Part shown: piece after piece, positions 42,227 through 49,836 of the stretch
How positions within the stretch are numbered: the stretch's first letter is position 1
Layout of the letters: each line of letters starts with the position of its first letter
Source of the DNA: Saccharopolyspora_C sp047200635
GTDB lineage: Bacteria > Actinomycetota > Actinomycetes > Mycobacteriales > Pseudonocardiaceae
Assembly: GCF_047200635.1 (NCBI RefSeq)
Contig: NZ_JBJZOI010000016.1
Span: 90,557-154,556 of the forward strand
DNA length: 64,000 nucleotides
Reading direction: 5' to 3'
Made by a program: the position numbers and the translations under genes
The notes under the pieces: model-generated
Databases searched by the model: none
What the model saw: the letters and a program-made list of their open reading frames with translations, nothing else
Told to the model about the DNA's origin: nothing

Positions 42227-42933
42227 CGTTCACGATCCTTCCTCGCTCTCCGGCCGCCGTCACGACGCCGACCGGGCGCTTTCTGCGAGACCCGCTCCAC
42301 GACGACCACCGTCGTCGGCACGTCGAGCACGTCGTCGCCACACGACATCACTTCACCGCGACTGCCACCCGCCGCTTGCACGGCGGCCGCATCGCGGTCC
42401 AGTTCCTCCGCAGCGGTCGACCCCTTCAACGCGAGCAACCGCCCTCCCGGGCGGAGCAGGGGGAGGCACCACGCGGCGAGGCGCTCCATCGGTGCCACGG
42501 CGCGCGCGGTGACCACGTCCTGATCGGCGAGCCGATCGCGCACGGGGCCTTCCTCGGCACGCCCACGCACCACCTCTGCGGAGAGATCCAGCTCTTCGAT
42601 GACTTCCCGCAGCCACGCCACTCGTCGGGCCATCGGCTCCAGCAGAACCAGCTCGACATCGGGGCGGACGATCGCCAGCGGGATGCCCGGTAAACCTGCC
42701 CCAGAGCCTACGTCCACGGCACGGCAATTCGGTGGCAGCAACTCCGCGAGGACCGCGGAGTTCAGCAGATGGCGTTCCCAGATCCGCCCCAGCTCCCGAG
42801 GGCCGATCAATCCCCGGTGCACGCCTTGCTCGGCGAGCAGCTCGGCGAACCGCTCCGCTCGCGGAAGGCGATCACCGAAGACCGCCTGCGCGGCCGCCGG
42901 AACCGGGATCGGATCATCTCCTGCTGCGATCAC
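42223..42933 (-). CDS. rsmG: 16S rRNA (guanine-527-N7)-methyltransferase RsmG
   Basis: Methylates G527 of 16S rRNA with S-adenosylmethionine. The 236-residue protein has the SAM motif VGSGAGLPGIPLAIVRPD, the following acidic LLEPMARRVAWLREV, and VVTARAVAPMERLAAWCLPLLRPGG with LALKG. The GTG at 42933 gives the usual length. Loss of this enzyme commonly gives low-level streptomycin resistance in other bacteria. It is first in the operon with parA and parB, and its upstream region contains a cluster of parS sites. Confidence 0.96.
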   Translation of the reverse strand: MIAAGDDPIPVPAAAQAVFGDRLPRAERFAELLAEQGVHRGLIGPRELGRIWERHLLNSAVLAELLPPNCRAVDVGSGAGLPGIPLAIVRPDVELVLLEPMARRVAWLREVIEELDLSAEVVRGRAEEGPVRDRLADQDVVTARAVAPMERLAAWCLPLLRPGGRLLALKGSTAAEELDRDAAAVQAAGGSRGEVMSCGDDVLDVPTTVVVVERVSQKAPGRRRDGGRRARKDRER

Positions 42934-42954
42934 AGTCTTCCACCCTGCTGTCGT

Positions 42955-42970
42955 CGTTTCACGTGAAACG
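42955..42970. promoter_or_regulatory. parS site 4
   Basis: CGTTTCACGTGAAACG carries the full 14-bp core and lies just upstream of rsmG. Confidence 0.9.
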
Positions 42971-42998
42971 GGGCGCGTCCGCCAAGTCGGTACGGAGT

Positions 42999-43014
42999 TG
43001 TTTCACGTGAAACG
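42999..43014. promoter_or_regulatory. parS site 5
   Basis: TGTTTCACGTGAAACG matches the consensus at 15 of 16 positions. Confidence 0.92.
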
Positions 43015-43033
43015 CGCTCGAACGGCAGCGCTC

Positions 43034-43049
43034 GGTTTCACGTGGAACA
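43034..43049. promoter_or_regulatory. parS-like site 6 (one core mismatch)
   Basis: GGTTTCACGTGGAACA has A-to-G in the right half-site, so it may bind ParB more weakly. Confidence 0.7.
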
Positions 43050-43121
43050 TCGGCTCGGAACACGGGGTCCGCGCGGCCCGGTTCATCATCTCAGTCCGAA
43101 GTCGGTCTTGCTCCCGCGCCT

Positions 43122-43137
43122 GGTTTCACGTGGAACG
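43122..43137. promoter_or_regulatory. parS-like site 7 (one core mismatch)
   Basis: GGTTTCACGTGGAACG shows the same core substitution as site 6. Confidence 0.7.
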
Positions 43138-43147
43138 CGCCGGGGGC

Positions 43148-43163
43148 GGTTTCACGTGAAACC
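43148..43163. promoter_or_regulatory. parS site 8
   Basis: GGTTTCACGTGAAACC carries the full 14-bp core, only 10 bp from site 7. Confidence 0.88.
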
Positions 43164-43176
43164 AGCCGCGAACACG

Positions 43177-43212
43177 AAGGTGCCCGGCCGGAACCTCCCG
43201 GCCGGGCACCTT
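43177..43212 (-). terminator. Terminator of the jag-yidC-yidD-rnpA-rpmH operon
   Basis: A 15-bp stem (core GGTGCCCGGCCGG with CCGGCCGGGCACC) with a 6-nt loop lies 34 bp past the jag stop, followed on the minus strand by TTCGTGTTCG. Confidence 0.87.
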
Positions 43213-43246
43213 GATTCACCATCCCGCCATCGCGACGGGGGAGGGG

Positions 43247-43792
43247 TCAGCTCTTGAAGACGACGACCTTGCGGTTCGGCTCCTCGCCCTCGCTCTCGCT
43301 GTGGACACCGTCCACGGCCGCCACGGCGTCGTGAACGATCTTCCGCTCGAACGGCGTCATCGGCCGGAGCCGGGTCTCCTCGCCGGACTTCAGCACGTCC
43401 TCCGCCGTGGTCCGGCCGAGCGTGCTGAGCTCCTCGCGGCGACCGGCGCGCCAGCCCGCGACGTCCAGCATCAGCCGGCTGCGGACTCCGGTGTCCTGCT
43501 GCACCGCGAGCCGGGTCAGCTCCTGCAGCGCTTCGAGCACCTGGCCGCGGGAGCCCACCAGCTTCTCCAGGTCGCCGCCGCCATCGATGCTCACCACCGC
43601 ACGGCCCGCCTCGACGTCGAGGTCGATGTCGCCGTCGTAGTCGAGCAGGTCCAGCAGCCGCTCCAGGTAGTCACCGGCCACGTCGCCCTCCTGGACGAGC
43701 AGGGTCTCGGTGTTGCTGCGCTCCTGCTCGGCCTTGGGCTCGACCTCCGCCGACTCTTCGACCTCGGTCGGCTCCTGCACGGTCTCAGACAC
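43247..43792 (-). CDS. jag: Jag/KhpB-like RNA-binding protein (KH and R3H domains)
   Basis: A 181-residue protein with an acidic N-terminal tail (about 45 residues), a KH domain with the GSRGQVLEALQELTRLAV loop, and a C-terminal R3H domain with RLRPMTPFERKIVHDAVA. Jag/KhpB binds RNA and sits next to yidC in most genomes; it influences envelope growth in other bacteria. It is 33 bp downstream of yidC and closes the rpmH operon. Confidence 0.94.
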   Translation of the reverse strand: MSETVQEPTEVEESAEVEPKAEQERSNTETLLVQEGDVAGDYLERLLDLLDYDGDIDLDVEAGRAVVSIDGGGDLEKLVGSRGQVLEALQELTRLAVQQDTGVRSRLMLDVAGWRAGRREELSTLGRTTAEDVLKSGEETRLRPMTPFERKIVHDAVAAVDGVHSESEGEEPNRKVVVFKS

Positions 43793-43825
43793 TGGGCGTC
43801 TCCTCTCCAGGGGTACGCGACGCGG

Positions 43826-44842
43826 TCAGCGGGACTCACCCGGTCGCTCGTCGCGGGAACGGTCTTCGTGCACCCCGGGGGCATCACCGGGTTGGTCGGT
43901 GTCGGCCGAGTCGACGGGGGAGCGCTCCTCGGTCGCGTGCTGGCGAGCGGCGTCCTCGGGCTCCACCGAGCTCGGCGCCACCTCGATCGCGGGCTGGTCC
44001 GCGCCGGGGGTGCGGGCGGTGACGACCGCGGTGCTGTCGACGACCGTCGCGGCGCTCGCCGACTCGGCCTCCTCGCGGTCGATCCGGCTGTAGACGACAC
44101 GCTGCTGCGCCAGGGTCCAGAAGTTGTTGGCCAGCCAGTAGAGCAAGATCGCCAGCGGCAGGAACGGGCCACCGATGATGGCGAACAGCGGGAAGATCCA
44201 CAAGACCATCCGGTTCATCACCGCGGTCTGGGGGTTCGCGGCCGCCTCGGCCGTCTGTCGCTGCACCGAGTGGCGCGAGGTGAAGTGGGTGGCGATCGCG
44301 GCGGCGATCATCAACGGCACGCCGACCGCGATCATCGACATCCGGTCGGTGCCGAAAGAGGCGAGCACCTCGGGCGCCTGGCTGATCGTGTTGGAGAGCT
44401 TCGCCCCGAACAGGTCGGCGGCGACGAAGGACTGCACGTCCTCCGGCCCGAACACGAAGTTCGAGGGCGCTCCGGGGTGGAATCCGTTGAGCACGTGGAA
44501 CAGCCCGAAGAACACCGGCACCTGGACCAGCATCGGCAGGCAGCCGGAGATCGGGTTGAAGCCCTGCTCCTGCTGGAGCTTCTGCATCTCCTGCGCGAGC
44601 CGCTGCTTGTCGTGGCCGTGCTTCTCCTGCAACGCCCGGACCTGCGGGGCGAACTCCTGCATCTTCTTCATCGACCGCACCTGGTGCACGAACGGCTTGA
44701 ACAGCAGCGCGCGCAGCGTGAAGACGAGGAACACCACCGAGAGGGCCCAGGCGGTGCCGCTCGCCGGGTCCAGGACGAAGCCGAAGACCTCGTGCCAGAA
44801 CCACAGGATCGCCGAGACCGGGTAGTTGATGAAGTCGAGCAC
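43826..44842 (-). CDS. yidC: Membrane protein insertase YidC
   Basis: YidC inserts and folds proteins in the cytoplasmic membrane. The 338-residue protein has the short Gram-positive layout: a first helix (INYPVSAILWFWHEVFGF), the conserved region FTLRALLFKPFVHQVRSMKKMQEFAPQ with the key groove Arg, a helical hairpin (ALQEKHGHDKQRLAQEM) and NPISGCLPMLVQVPVFFGLF. Later helices include WIFPLFAIIGGPFLPLAILLYWLANNFWTLAQQ. The C-terminal 85 residues are an acidic low-complexity tail. There is no lipobox. Its GTG overlaps the yidD stop by 1 nt. Confidence 0.97.
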   Translation of the reverse strand: MLDFINYPVSAILWFWHEVFGFVLDPASGTAWALSVVFLVFTLRALLFKPFVHQVRSMKKMQEFAPQVRALQEKHGHDKQRLAQEMQKLQQEQGFNPISGCLPMLVQVPVFFGLFHVLNGFHPGAPSNFVFGPEDVQSFVAADLFGAKLSNTISQAPEVLASFGTDRMSMIAVGVPLMIAAAIATHFTSRHSVQRQTAEAAANPQTAVMNRMVLWIFPLFAIIGGPFLPLAILLYWLANNFWTLAQQRVVYSRIDREEAESASAATVVDSTAVVTARTPGADQPAIEVAPSSVEPEDAARQHATEERSPVDSADTDQPGDAPGVHEDRSRDERPGESR

Positions 44843-45165
44843 TAGTCCTCCGCGGGGGATCGGGGCGCTGCACCCGGCTCGGCCTCGGGTCCGCCGTCGC
44901 GGTCCCGCCGGGGTGGGACGAAGTCGAGCCCGCCGGGATGCCAGGGGCCGCAGCGCAGCAGGCGCCGCAGGGCGAGCCAGCCGCCGCGGAACGCGCCGTG
45001 CACCGTCAGCGCCTCAACCGCATAGGTGCTGCAACTCGGGTAGAAGCGGCAGGTGGGCGGGAGCAGCGGGGAGATGATCTTCCGGTACACGTGCACCGGG
45101 AGCAGCAGCACCCACGCGAGCGGACTGGGCCGCGCCGATGCGCCGTGGTCGTGCGTGTCCGACAT
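44842..45165 (-). CDS. yidD: Membrane protein insertion efficiency factor YidD
   Basis: A 107-residue protein with the complete YidD (DUF37) signature: VYRKIISPLLPPTCRFYPSCSTYAVEAL and RGGWLALRRLLRCGPWHPGG, including the three conserved Cys. It helps YidC-dependent insertion. Its stop overlaps the yidC start by 1 nt and it lies 16 bp after rnpA. The tail of about 25 residues is charged low-complexity. Confidence 0.96.
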   Translation of the reverse strand: MSDTHDHGASARPSPLAWVLLLPVHVYRKIISPLLPPTCRFYPSCSTYAVEALTVHGAFRGGWLALRRLLRCGPWHPGGLDFVPPRRDRDGGPEAEPGAAPRSPAED

Positions 45166-45181
45166 CCCGGGCCTCCGCCTG

Positions 45182-45688
45182 TCATCCAGATCCCGTCACC
45201 GGGCCACCGGGCCGCGCCAGGCGCAGCTTCCGCAACGCCGCGTCGAGGTCCGATCCGAGATCGCGGCTGGAGGCGCTCGCGGCCGGGGGGAGTGCGCGCA
45301 CCACCACCAGTGTGCCAGTGGGCAGCAGGTCGAGGCGGTCGCGCACCAGGTGCCGGAGGCGCCGGGTCACGCGGTGCCGGAGGACAGCGTTGCCCACGGC
45401 CTTGCTCACGACAAAACCCACGCGGGCCGGTTCACCGGATTCCCGAGTGGGTTCGAGGCCCGAGGACGCGCGCGCGACCTCGGCTGAGCTGCCGGCCGCA
45501 GGCTCCTGCTGAGCGGTGCCGGGCGTCGAGCGCCCAGCACCGGTAGCGGCGTCCCCGGCCAGAGGCCGGGTCGCCGCGTTCGGCATCAGCAGGTGCACCA
45601 CCAGACGGGTGCGTCCCGCACGGCGGCCGCGACGGACCGCCAGCCGGAATTCCTGGCTCGACGTCAGCCGGGCGGCCGCGGGTAGCAC
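45182..45688 (-). CDS. rnpA: Ribonuclease P protein component RnpA (with internal insertion)
   Basis: The protein subunit of RNase P, which removes 5' leaders from tRNA precursors. The core motifs are present: LTSSQEFRLAVRRGRRAG, RVGFVVSKAVGNAVLRHRVTRRLRHLVRD (the RNR-like RNA-binding helix) and VVVRALPPAA. It is longer than usual (168 against about 115-130) because some 45-50 residues of low complexity lie between VVHLLMP and RVGFVVSK, where the family has a short turn. The GTG at 45688 is 10 bp from the rpmH stop. Confidence 0.95.
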   Translation of the reverse strand: MLPAAARLTSSQEFRLAVRRGRRAGRTRLVVHLLMPNAATRPLAGDAATGAGRSTPGTAQQEPAAGSSAEVARASSGLEPTRESGEPARVGFVVSKAVGNAVLRHRVTRRLRHLVRDRLDLLPTGTLVVVRALPPAASASSRDLGSDLDAALRKLRLARPGGPVTGSG

Positions 45689-45698
45689 TGGCCGGTGA

Positions 45699-45842
45699 TC
45701 AGGCCGTCAGCGAGGCACGGCCCCTACGGCGACGCGCGGTCACGATGGCGCGGCCGGCGCGGGTACGCATGCGCAGCCGGAACCCGTGCTTGCGGGCGCG
45801 GCGGCGGTTGTTCGGCTGGAAGGTGCGCTTGCCCTTGCTCAC
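45699..45842 (-). CDS. rpmH: 50S ribosomal protein L34
   Basis: A 47-residue basic protein beginning MSKGKRTFQPNNRRRARKHG and ending GRASLTA, the full L34 pattern (KRTFQPNNRRRA, HGFRLRMRTRAGR, RRRRGRASL). The start is the GTG at 45842, with GGGGAGATCC upstream. It is the first gene of the rpmH-rnpA-yidD-yidC-jag operon, divergent from dnaA. Confidence 0.98.
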   Translation of the reverse strand: MSKGKRTFQPNNRRRARKHGFRLRMRTRAGRAIVTARRRRGRASLTA

Positions 45843-46143
45843 GGTGGATCTCCCCGTTACTTCTGGCCCGTTCGGAACGGGCGCGGTGCTCGGCCCGATG
45901 GCTCGGTCAAGGTGTCCCCGCCCGCCGTGGCGGCCATCGTGTCGAGCTCACCCCGAACGGGGGGCGTCCGCGCGCGGGAACACCGGGTGGTGCTCCGCGC
46001 ACTGCGCCGGGAGATCTCGCGAAATCCAAGCGCGGCGACATTCCCGCTCGTGCGGCGGGGGACTGCACGAGGCTACGCTGCCGCTCCTCCTGCGTGGTCA
46101 CCGGGGGTGCCCGGCGGGCCCGGCACGCCCGGGACCACCCGTC

Positions 46144-46172
46144 TTGTGAGGTGATCTCGACCTTGTTAGGTT
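46144..46172 (+). promoter_or_regulatory. Candidate dnaA promoter
   Basis: TTGTGA (46144-46149) and TAGGTT (46167-46172) are separated by 17 bp, a good SigA-type arrangement. It would give a leader of about 290 nt that includes two DnaA boxes. Confidence 0.6.
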
Positions 46173-46333
46173 GTCCCTCCTGCGATGCGCGCCCGGTGGT
46201 GTGGGAGCCGCCGGTCCAGTGCGCCGCCTGGGAGCCGTGACCACTCGGCGGGCAGGGAACCACCTGGATCGCGGGCACCGGCAGGGCCCCAGGGGGGATG
46301 TCCGAGGTCCGCTGCCGTACCTTCATGCACAGT

Positions 46334-46354
46334 TGTGGATAACTCTGTGGACAC
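46334..46354. promoter_or_regulatory. Two DnaA boxes upstream of dnaA
   Basis: On the minus strand TTATCCACA (46342-46334) is a perfect DnaA box and GTGTCCACA (46354-46346) has one change. They lie between the dnaA promoter candidate and the gene, as expected for DnaA autorepression. Confidence 0.8.
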
Positions 46355-46467
46355 CTGTCCCGGGCGTTCGCGGAGGGAGTTCATCATCACCCCGCGCCGG
46401 CGATGACGCACTGCACAAGGTGTGGGAATCCCGGTGCGGGTGACGTGCCGGTGAGGGGAGCGCAGGG

Positions 46468-48351
46468 GTGTCCGACCATCAAACCGAGCTTGGTCGGGTC
46501 TGGGACGAAGTCGTGCTGGAGCTGTCCTCCGGCACGCTCTCGCCGCAACAACGCGCGTGGATGCGCGTGACCCGGCCGATCGGCCTGCTGGATGGTACGG
46601 CACTGCTCGCCGCGCCCAGTGATTTCGCCAAGGAAGCGATCGAACGAGCGCTGCGCGAGCCGATCACCGAGGCGCTGTCCCGCCGCCTGGGCCGGGAGGT
46701 CTCCCTGGCGGTCAAGGTCGACACCGCGGTCCCCGCGCCGACCCGCCCGCTGGCCGCTCCCGAAGCCCGGCCGGAACCCCAGGTGCGCACCGGCTCCCCT
46801 GGGCGCCCGGGCACCCCGTCCCGTCCGGAGACCGAGCGGCCCGCGGGTTACGGCATCGCCTACGAATCCTCCCCCTACATCGCGGCCGGTCCGCCGAGCT
46901 ACCCGGCGCCGTCGCGGCGCCCGGAGGCGTTCGGCGGTCCGGCGCACCCGAGCGGTGCGCTGCCGGAGGAGCAGGGCGGCCAGTATCCGGCCGCCCCGTA
47001 CTCCTACTCCGGCGGCGCGCAGTACGCCGCGGAGAGCTCCTACTCCGGCGAGACGCAGTACTCCTCCCCGAACGCGCAGTACCCGGCAGCCGAGAACGGC
47101 GCCGAGGCGCAGCCCGAGCCGGACCGGTACGCCGAGCAGCAGTGGCCGACGGCCCACGACTCCGCCGCCGACCACGACGAGGCCGACGTCGAGGAGGACT
47201 CCGAGCCGGAGGAAACGGTCCCGACCGAGTGGCCGACCTTCGGCCGCGGTCACCACGTCGAGCAGCACCCGCCGGGCCAGCCGTTCACCGCGCCGAAGCA
47301 CGCCCCACCGACCTCGCAGACCAGGCTGAACGCGAAGTACACCTTCGACACCTTCGTCATCGGAGCCTCGAACCGGTTCGCGCACGCGGCCGCGGTGGCC
47401 GCTGCCGAGGCGCCGGCGCGCGCCTACAACCCGCTGTTCATCTGGGGCGAGTCCGGACTAGGCAAGACGCACCTGCTGCACGCGGTCGGGCATTACACGC
47501 AGCGGTTGTTCCCCGGGATGCGGGTGCGCTACGTGTCCACCGAGGAGTTCACGAACGACTTCATCAACTCGCTGCGCGACGACCGGCAGGTGGCGTTCCA
47601 GCGCCGGTACCGCGACGTGGACGTGCTGCTGGTCGATGACATCCAGTTCCTGGAGGGCAAGGAAGGAACCCAGGAGGAGTTCTTCCACACCTTCAACACG
47701 CTGCACAATTCCAACAAGCAGATCGTGGTGTCCTCGGACCGCCCGCCGAAGGGCCTGCGCACCCTGGAGGACCGGCTGCGCACCCGCTTCGAGTGGGGAC
47801 TGATCACCGACATCCAGCCGCCCGAGCTGGAAACGCGGATCGCGATCCTGCGCAAGAAGGCCGCTCAGGACCGGATGGCCGCGCCGGCGGAGGTGCTGGA
47901 GTTCATCGCCGCCCGCATCGAGCGCAACATCCGCGAGCTGGAGGGCGCGCTGATCCGGGTGACGGCGTTCGCCTCGCTCAACCGGCAGCCGGTGGACGTG
48001 CAGCTGGCGGAGATCGTGCTGCGGGACCTCATCCCGGACTCGCAGACGCCGGAGATCACCGCGCCGACGATCATGGGAGTGACCGCGGAGTACTTCGCGG
48101 TCACGATCGACGACCTGTGCGGGCCGGGGAAGACGAAGGCGCTCGCCCAGGCCCGGCAGATCGCGATGTACCTGTGCCGGGAGCTCACCGACTCCTCGCT
48201 GCCCAAGATCGGTCAGAGCTTCGGCGGCCGGGACCACACGACGGTGATGCACGCCGACAAGAAGATTCGCAAGGAGATGGCGGAGCGGCGCCGGGTCTAC
48301 GACCAGGTGCAGGAGCTGACCTCCCGGATCAAGCAGCAGTCCCGGGCCTGA
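46468..48351 (+). CDS. dnaA: Chromosomal replication initiator DnaA
   Basis: DnaA binds oriC, opens it with ATP and loads the helicase. Domain I (MSDHQTELGRVWDEVVLEL to about residue 90) is followed by a long disordered domain II (about 95-285, rich in Tyr, Pro, Glu and Ser). Domain III has Walker A GESGLGKTHLLHAVGHY, Walker B VDVLLVDDIQFL and sensor VSSDRPP, and domain IV has the HTH signature SFGGRDHTTVMHADKKI. At 627 residues it is long, as in Streptomyces and relatives. The GTG at 46468 follows GGGGAGCGCAGG. Confidence 0.98.
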   Translation: MSDHQTELGRVWDEVVLELSSGTLSPQQRAWMRVTRPIGLLDGTALLAAPSDFAKEAIERALREPITEALSRRLGREVSLAVKVDTAVPAPTRPLAAPEARPEPQVRTGSPGRPGTPSRPETERPAGYGIAYESSPYIAAGPPSYPAPSRRPEAFGGPAHPSGALPEEQGGQYPAAPYSYSGGAQYAAESSYSGETQYSSPNAQYPAAENGAEAQPEPDRYAEQQWPTAHDSAADHDEADVEEDSEPEETVPTEWPTFGRGHHVEQHPPGQPFTAPKHAPPTSQTRLNAKYTFDTFVIGASNRFAHAAAVAAAEAPARAYNPLFIWGESGLGKTHLLHAVGHYTQRLFPGMRVRYVSTEEFTNDFINSLRDDRQVAFQRRYRDVDVLLVDDIQFLEGKEGTQEEFFHTFNTLHNSNKQIVVSSDRPPKGLRTLEDRLRTRFEWGLITDIQPPELETRIAILRKKAAQDRMAAPAEVLEFIAARIERNIRELEGALIRVTAFASLNRQPVDVQLAEIVLRDLIPDSQTPEITAPTIMGVTAEYFAVTIDDLCGPGKTKALAQARQIAMYLCRELTDSSLPKIGQSFGGRDHTTVMHADKKIRKEMAERRRVYDQVQELTSRIKQQSRA

Positions 48352-48670
48352 GCCGTTCCGCTCGCTGTCCGCTCCCGGCCAGCGCTGGTGTCTTCCCTGG
48401 TCAGAGCTTTGCAGGTCGATCGCGGCTCGCCCGCGGAGTCCGCCCTTGGTCGCGCTGAGCGGTACTGGGAGCTGTTATTACCCAGCCGTCGGTGACGAAT
48501 GCTTCTACCTGCGCGGACCTGGGCCGCTGAGGTCCGGCCAGGAGCTCTGGCGCCCCCCGCGCACTCCGGCCGCACCCGGCACCTTTCTGCCTCACCCCCT
48601 GAGCCCGGCCGCACCAGGCCGCCAGAAAGCCGTCGCGCGTTCACCCGGCCCCCTCACCCCGGCCACCGCG

Positions 48671-48747
48671 TCCCGAAGCGGGGCGTCCCGAAGCCGGGAG
48701 TCCCGAGCCTTGGGGCGTCCCGAAGCCGGGCGTCCCGAAGCCGGGCA
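48671..48747. repeat. Five tandem repeats of about 15 bp in oriC
   Basis: Units begin TCCCGAAGCCGGG at 48671, 48686, 48701 (a divergent 17-bp unit), 48718 and 48733. They are separate from the DnaA boxes. Confidence 0.8.
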
Positions 48748-49014
48748 CGGCGGAGCGGACCGGGACGCGCAGCGGGGGCCGGAACCCCAGCCCGTTCCGC
48801 CGCACCTTTCTGCTGCGCCCGCTGAACGCTCCCGGTGGCCCCCCGGAGAAACATCCGGAGCACCGGATCCCGGCCTCGACCGCTCGGGGCCGGCTCTGGT
48901 CCGGCTCCGCGACGGTCGTTCCGCGCCAGATTTTCGGCCGCAGGGCGAACAGGTGATCGCAGAGCGCACGAAACGCGCCCGGGTTCGCGGCCGACGGCCT
49001 CCGACGCGCCCGAA

Positions 49015-49063
49015 CTTTTCTGCACCGGGGGCGTGGTCTTGCCCTCACACCCCGGCAGAAAAG
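49015..49063. repeat. Interrupted inverted repeat in oriC
   Basis: CTTTTCTGC (49015-49023) and GCAGAAAAG (49055-49063) are reverse complements, and adjacent CGGGG/CCCCG extends the pairing after a 2-nt bulge. TTTCTGC also occurs at 48584-48590 and 48807-48813. Confidence 0.6.
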
Positions 49064-49293
49064 CCGCCGAAGCCCCGAGCTGTCCACAGCCCGGCCGTCC
49101 CCAGGCGCGAGCTGGAGTTTTCCCCAATTCATGCACAGGCTGTGCACAACGATCCCCACCTTGCCCACAGGCAGCACCCGAGTTGGCCACAGGAAACCCA
49201 CAGATCCACCCACACCCCGATCGGTGGAGGGGCTCGAAGCGCGGTTCATCCGCAGGGGCTGGGTACAACTGGGGTCTCAGCTGTGGATGGAGA

Positions 49294-49349
49294 TGTGGAC
49301 AACACGGCCCGAATGTGGACAACTTCGGGCGAGGCAGAAGTTGTCCACG
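49294..49349. promoter_or_regulatory. Core DnaA boxes of oriC
   Basis: Perfect TTGTCCACA boxes occur on the minus strand at 49302-49294 and 49322-49314, 20 bp apart. A plus-strand TTGTCCACG is at 49341-49349. Confidence 0.9.
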
Positions 49350-49449
49350 ACCCGTTCAGACCATCCACCGGTTGCCCCCAGGTCCCATCCACAGGTGTGC
49401 ACACCCGATGAGCTGCCAAAACAAGGGTTGTCCCCACAACCCACAACCG

Positions 49450-49494
49450 TTACTACTACTGCTCTCTTTCTTTTCTTTTGAATGAAGAAAAGAA
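49450..49494. other. Likely DNA-unwinding element with DnaA-trio-like triplets
   Basis: TTACTACTACTG (49450-49461) reads on the complement as 3'-AAT GAT GAT GAC, fitting the DnaA-trio rule 3'-(G/A)A(T/C). It follows a GC-rich segment and a DnaA-box-like TTGTCCCCA (49428). Next comes the most AT-rich tract of the window, with a 10-bp inverted repeat (49468-49477 with 49485-49494). Confidence 0.65.
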
Positions 49495-49836
49495 CAAGAG
49501 AAGGGGCGGTGGACAAGTGGACAACTCGGCGCCCGCCGGGCCCCGAGGCCGATCCGGCAGCCAGGACCCGGATGCGGCGATCACGTCGAACGCTCTACGG
49601 TGGAACTCCCGCGACGGTCGCCGGAATCAGGAGCTCCGAGTTCCTGGCGCCTCGCGGGACGAGTTCCGGCGCACCCCGAGCCAGGTGCTCGACCGCCCCG
49701 CGGCCGCACCCCGGGTGCTCGCGGCGGACCTCCCGACCTCCGACAGCCCTGTTCGACAGCACTCCCGGAAGCTGACCGACCGCGTCAGCGGCGTTCTCCC
49801 CGGAACCCGGCCTCGGCCGAAACCGAAAGGACATCG

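Larger units (their letters stand above)
42934..43246. other. rsmG-jag intergenic region with parS cluster
   Basis: This 313-bp gap has no gene. It holds five parS-like sites within about 210 bp and the jag terminator, and it must also carry the promoter of the rsmG-parA-parB operon. It is likely the main ParB nucleation zone, 3-4 kb from dnaA. Confidence 0.85.
45843..46467. other. rpmH-dnaA divergent control region (625 bp)
   Basis: No gene is credible here. The region holds the dnaA promoter candidate (46144-46172), two DnaA boxes (46334-46354) and a TCTCGCGAAATC sequence near 46015 similar to the inverted repeat at 19690-19776. The rpmH promoter must also lie here, but I cannot identify it with confidence. 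Confidence 0.7.
48352..49836. other. Replication origin oriC (dnaA-dnaN intergenic, 1485 bp)
   Basis: The gap between dnaA and dnaN holds no credible gene. Its right half has a cluster of DnaA boxes from about 49080 to 49524. Perfect or near-perfect copies are at 49080-49088, 49294-49302, 49314-49322, 49341-49349, 49385-49393, 49508-49516 and 49516-49524. Weaker ones are at 49141, 49161, 49183, 49282 and 49428. An AT-rich tract follows (49450-49495). The left half has five 15-bp tandem repeats (48671-48747). Location and box density make this the chromosomal origin. Confidence 0.95.

Noticed and set aside
40031..43163. parS palindromes as small terminators
   Set aside because: They match TGTTTCACGTGAAACA too closely, recur eight times around parAB and lack a loop or T tract.
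45695..46603. Several overlapping open frames in the rpmH-dnaA gap
   Set aside because: They overlap rpmH or dnaA on the wrong strand or cover promoter DNA. None has a family motif or a good start.
48671..48747. CRISPR-like array
   Set aside because: The units are 15 bp in direct tandem without spacers, and no cas gene is present anywhere in the window.
48446..49411. Open frame of 321 codons within oriC
   Set aside because: It runs through DnaA boxes and tandem repeats, has no ribosome-binding site, and gives a Pro/Arg/Ser-rich translation typical of non-coding high-GC DNA.
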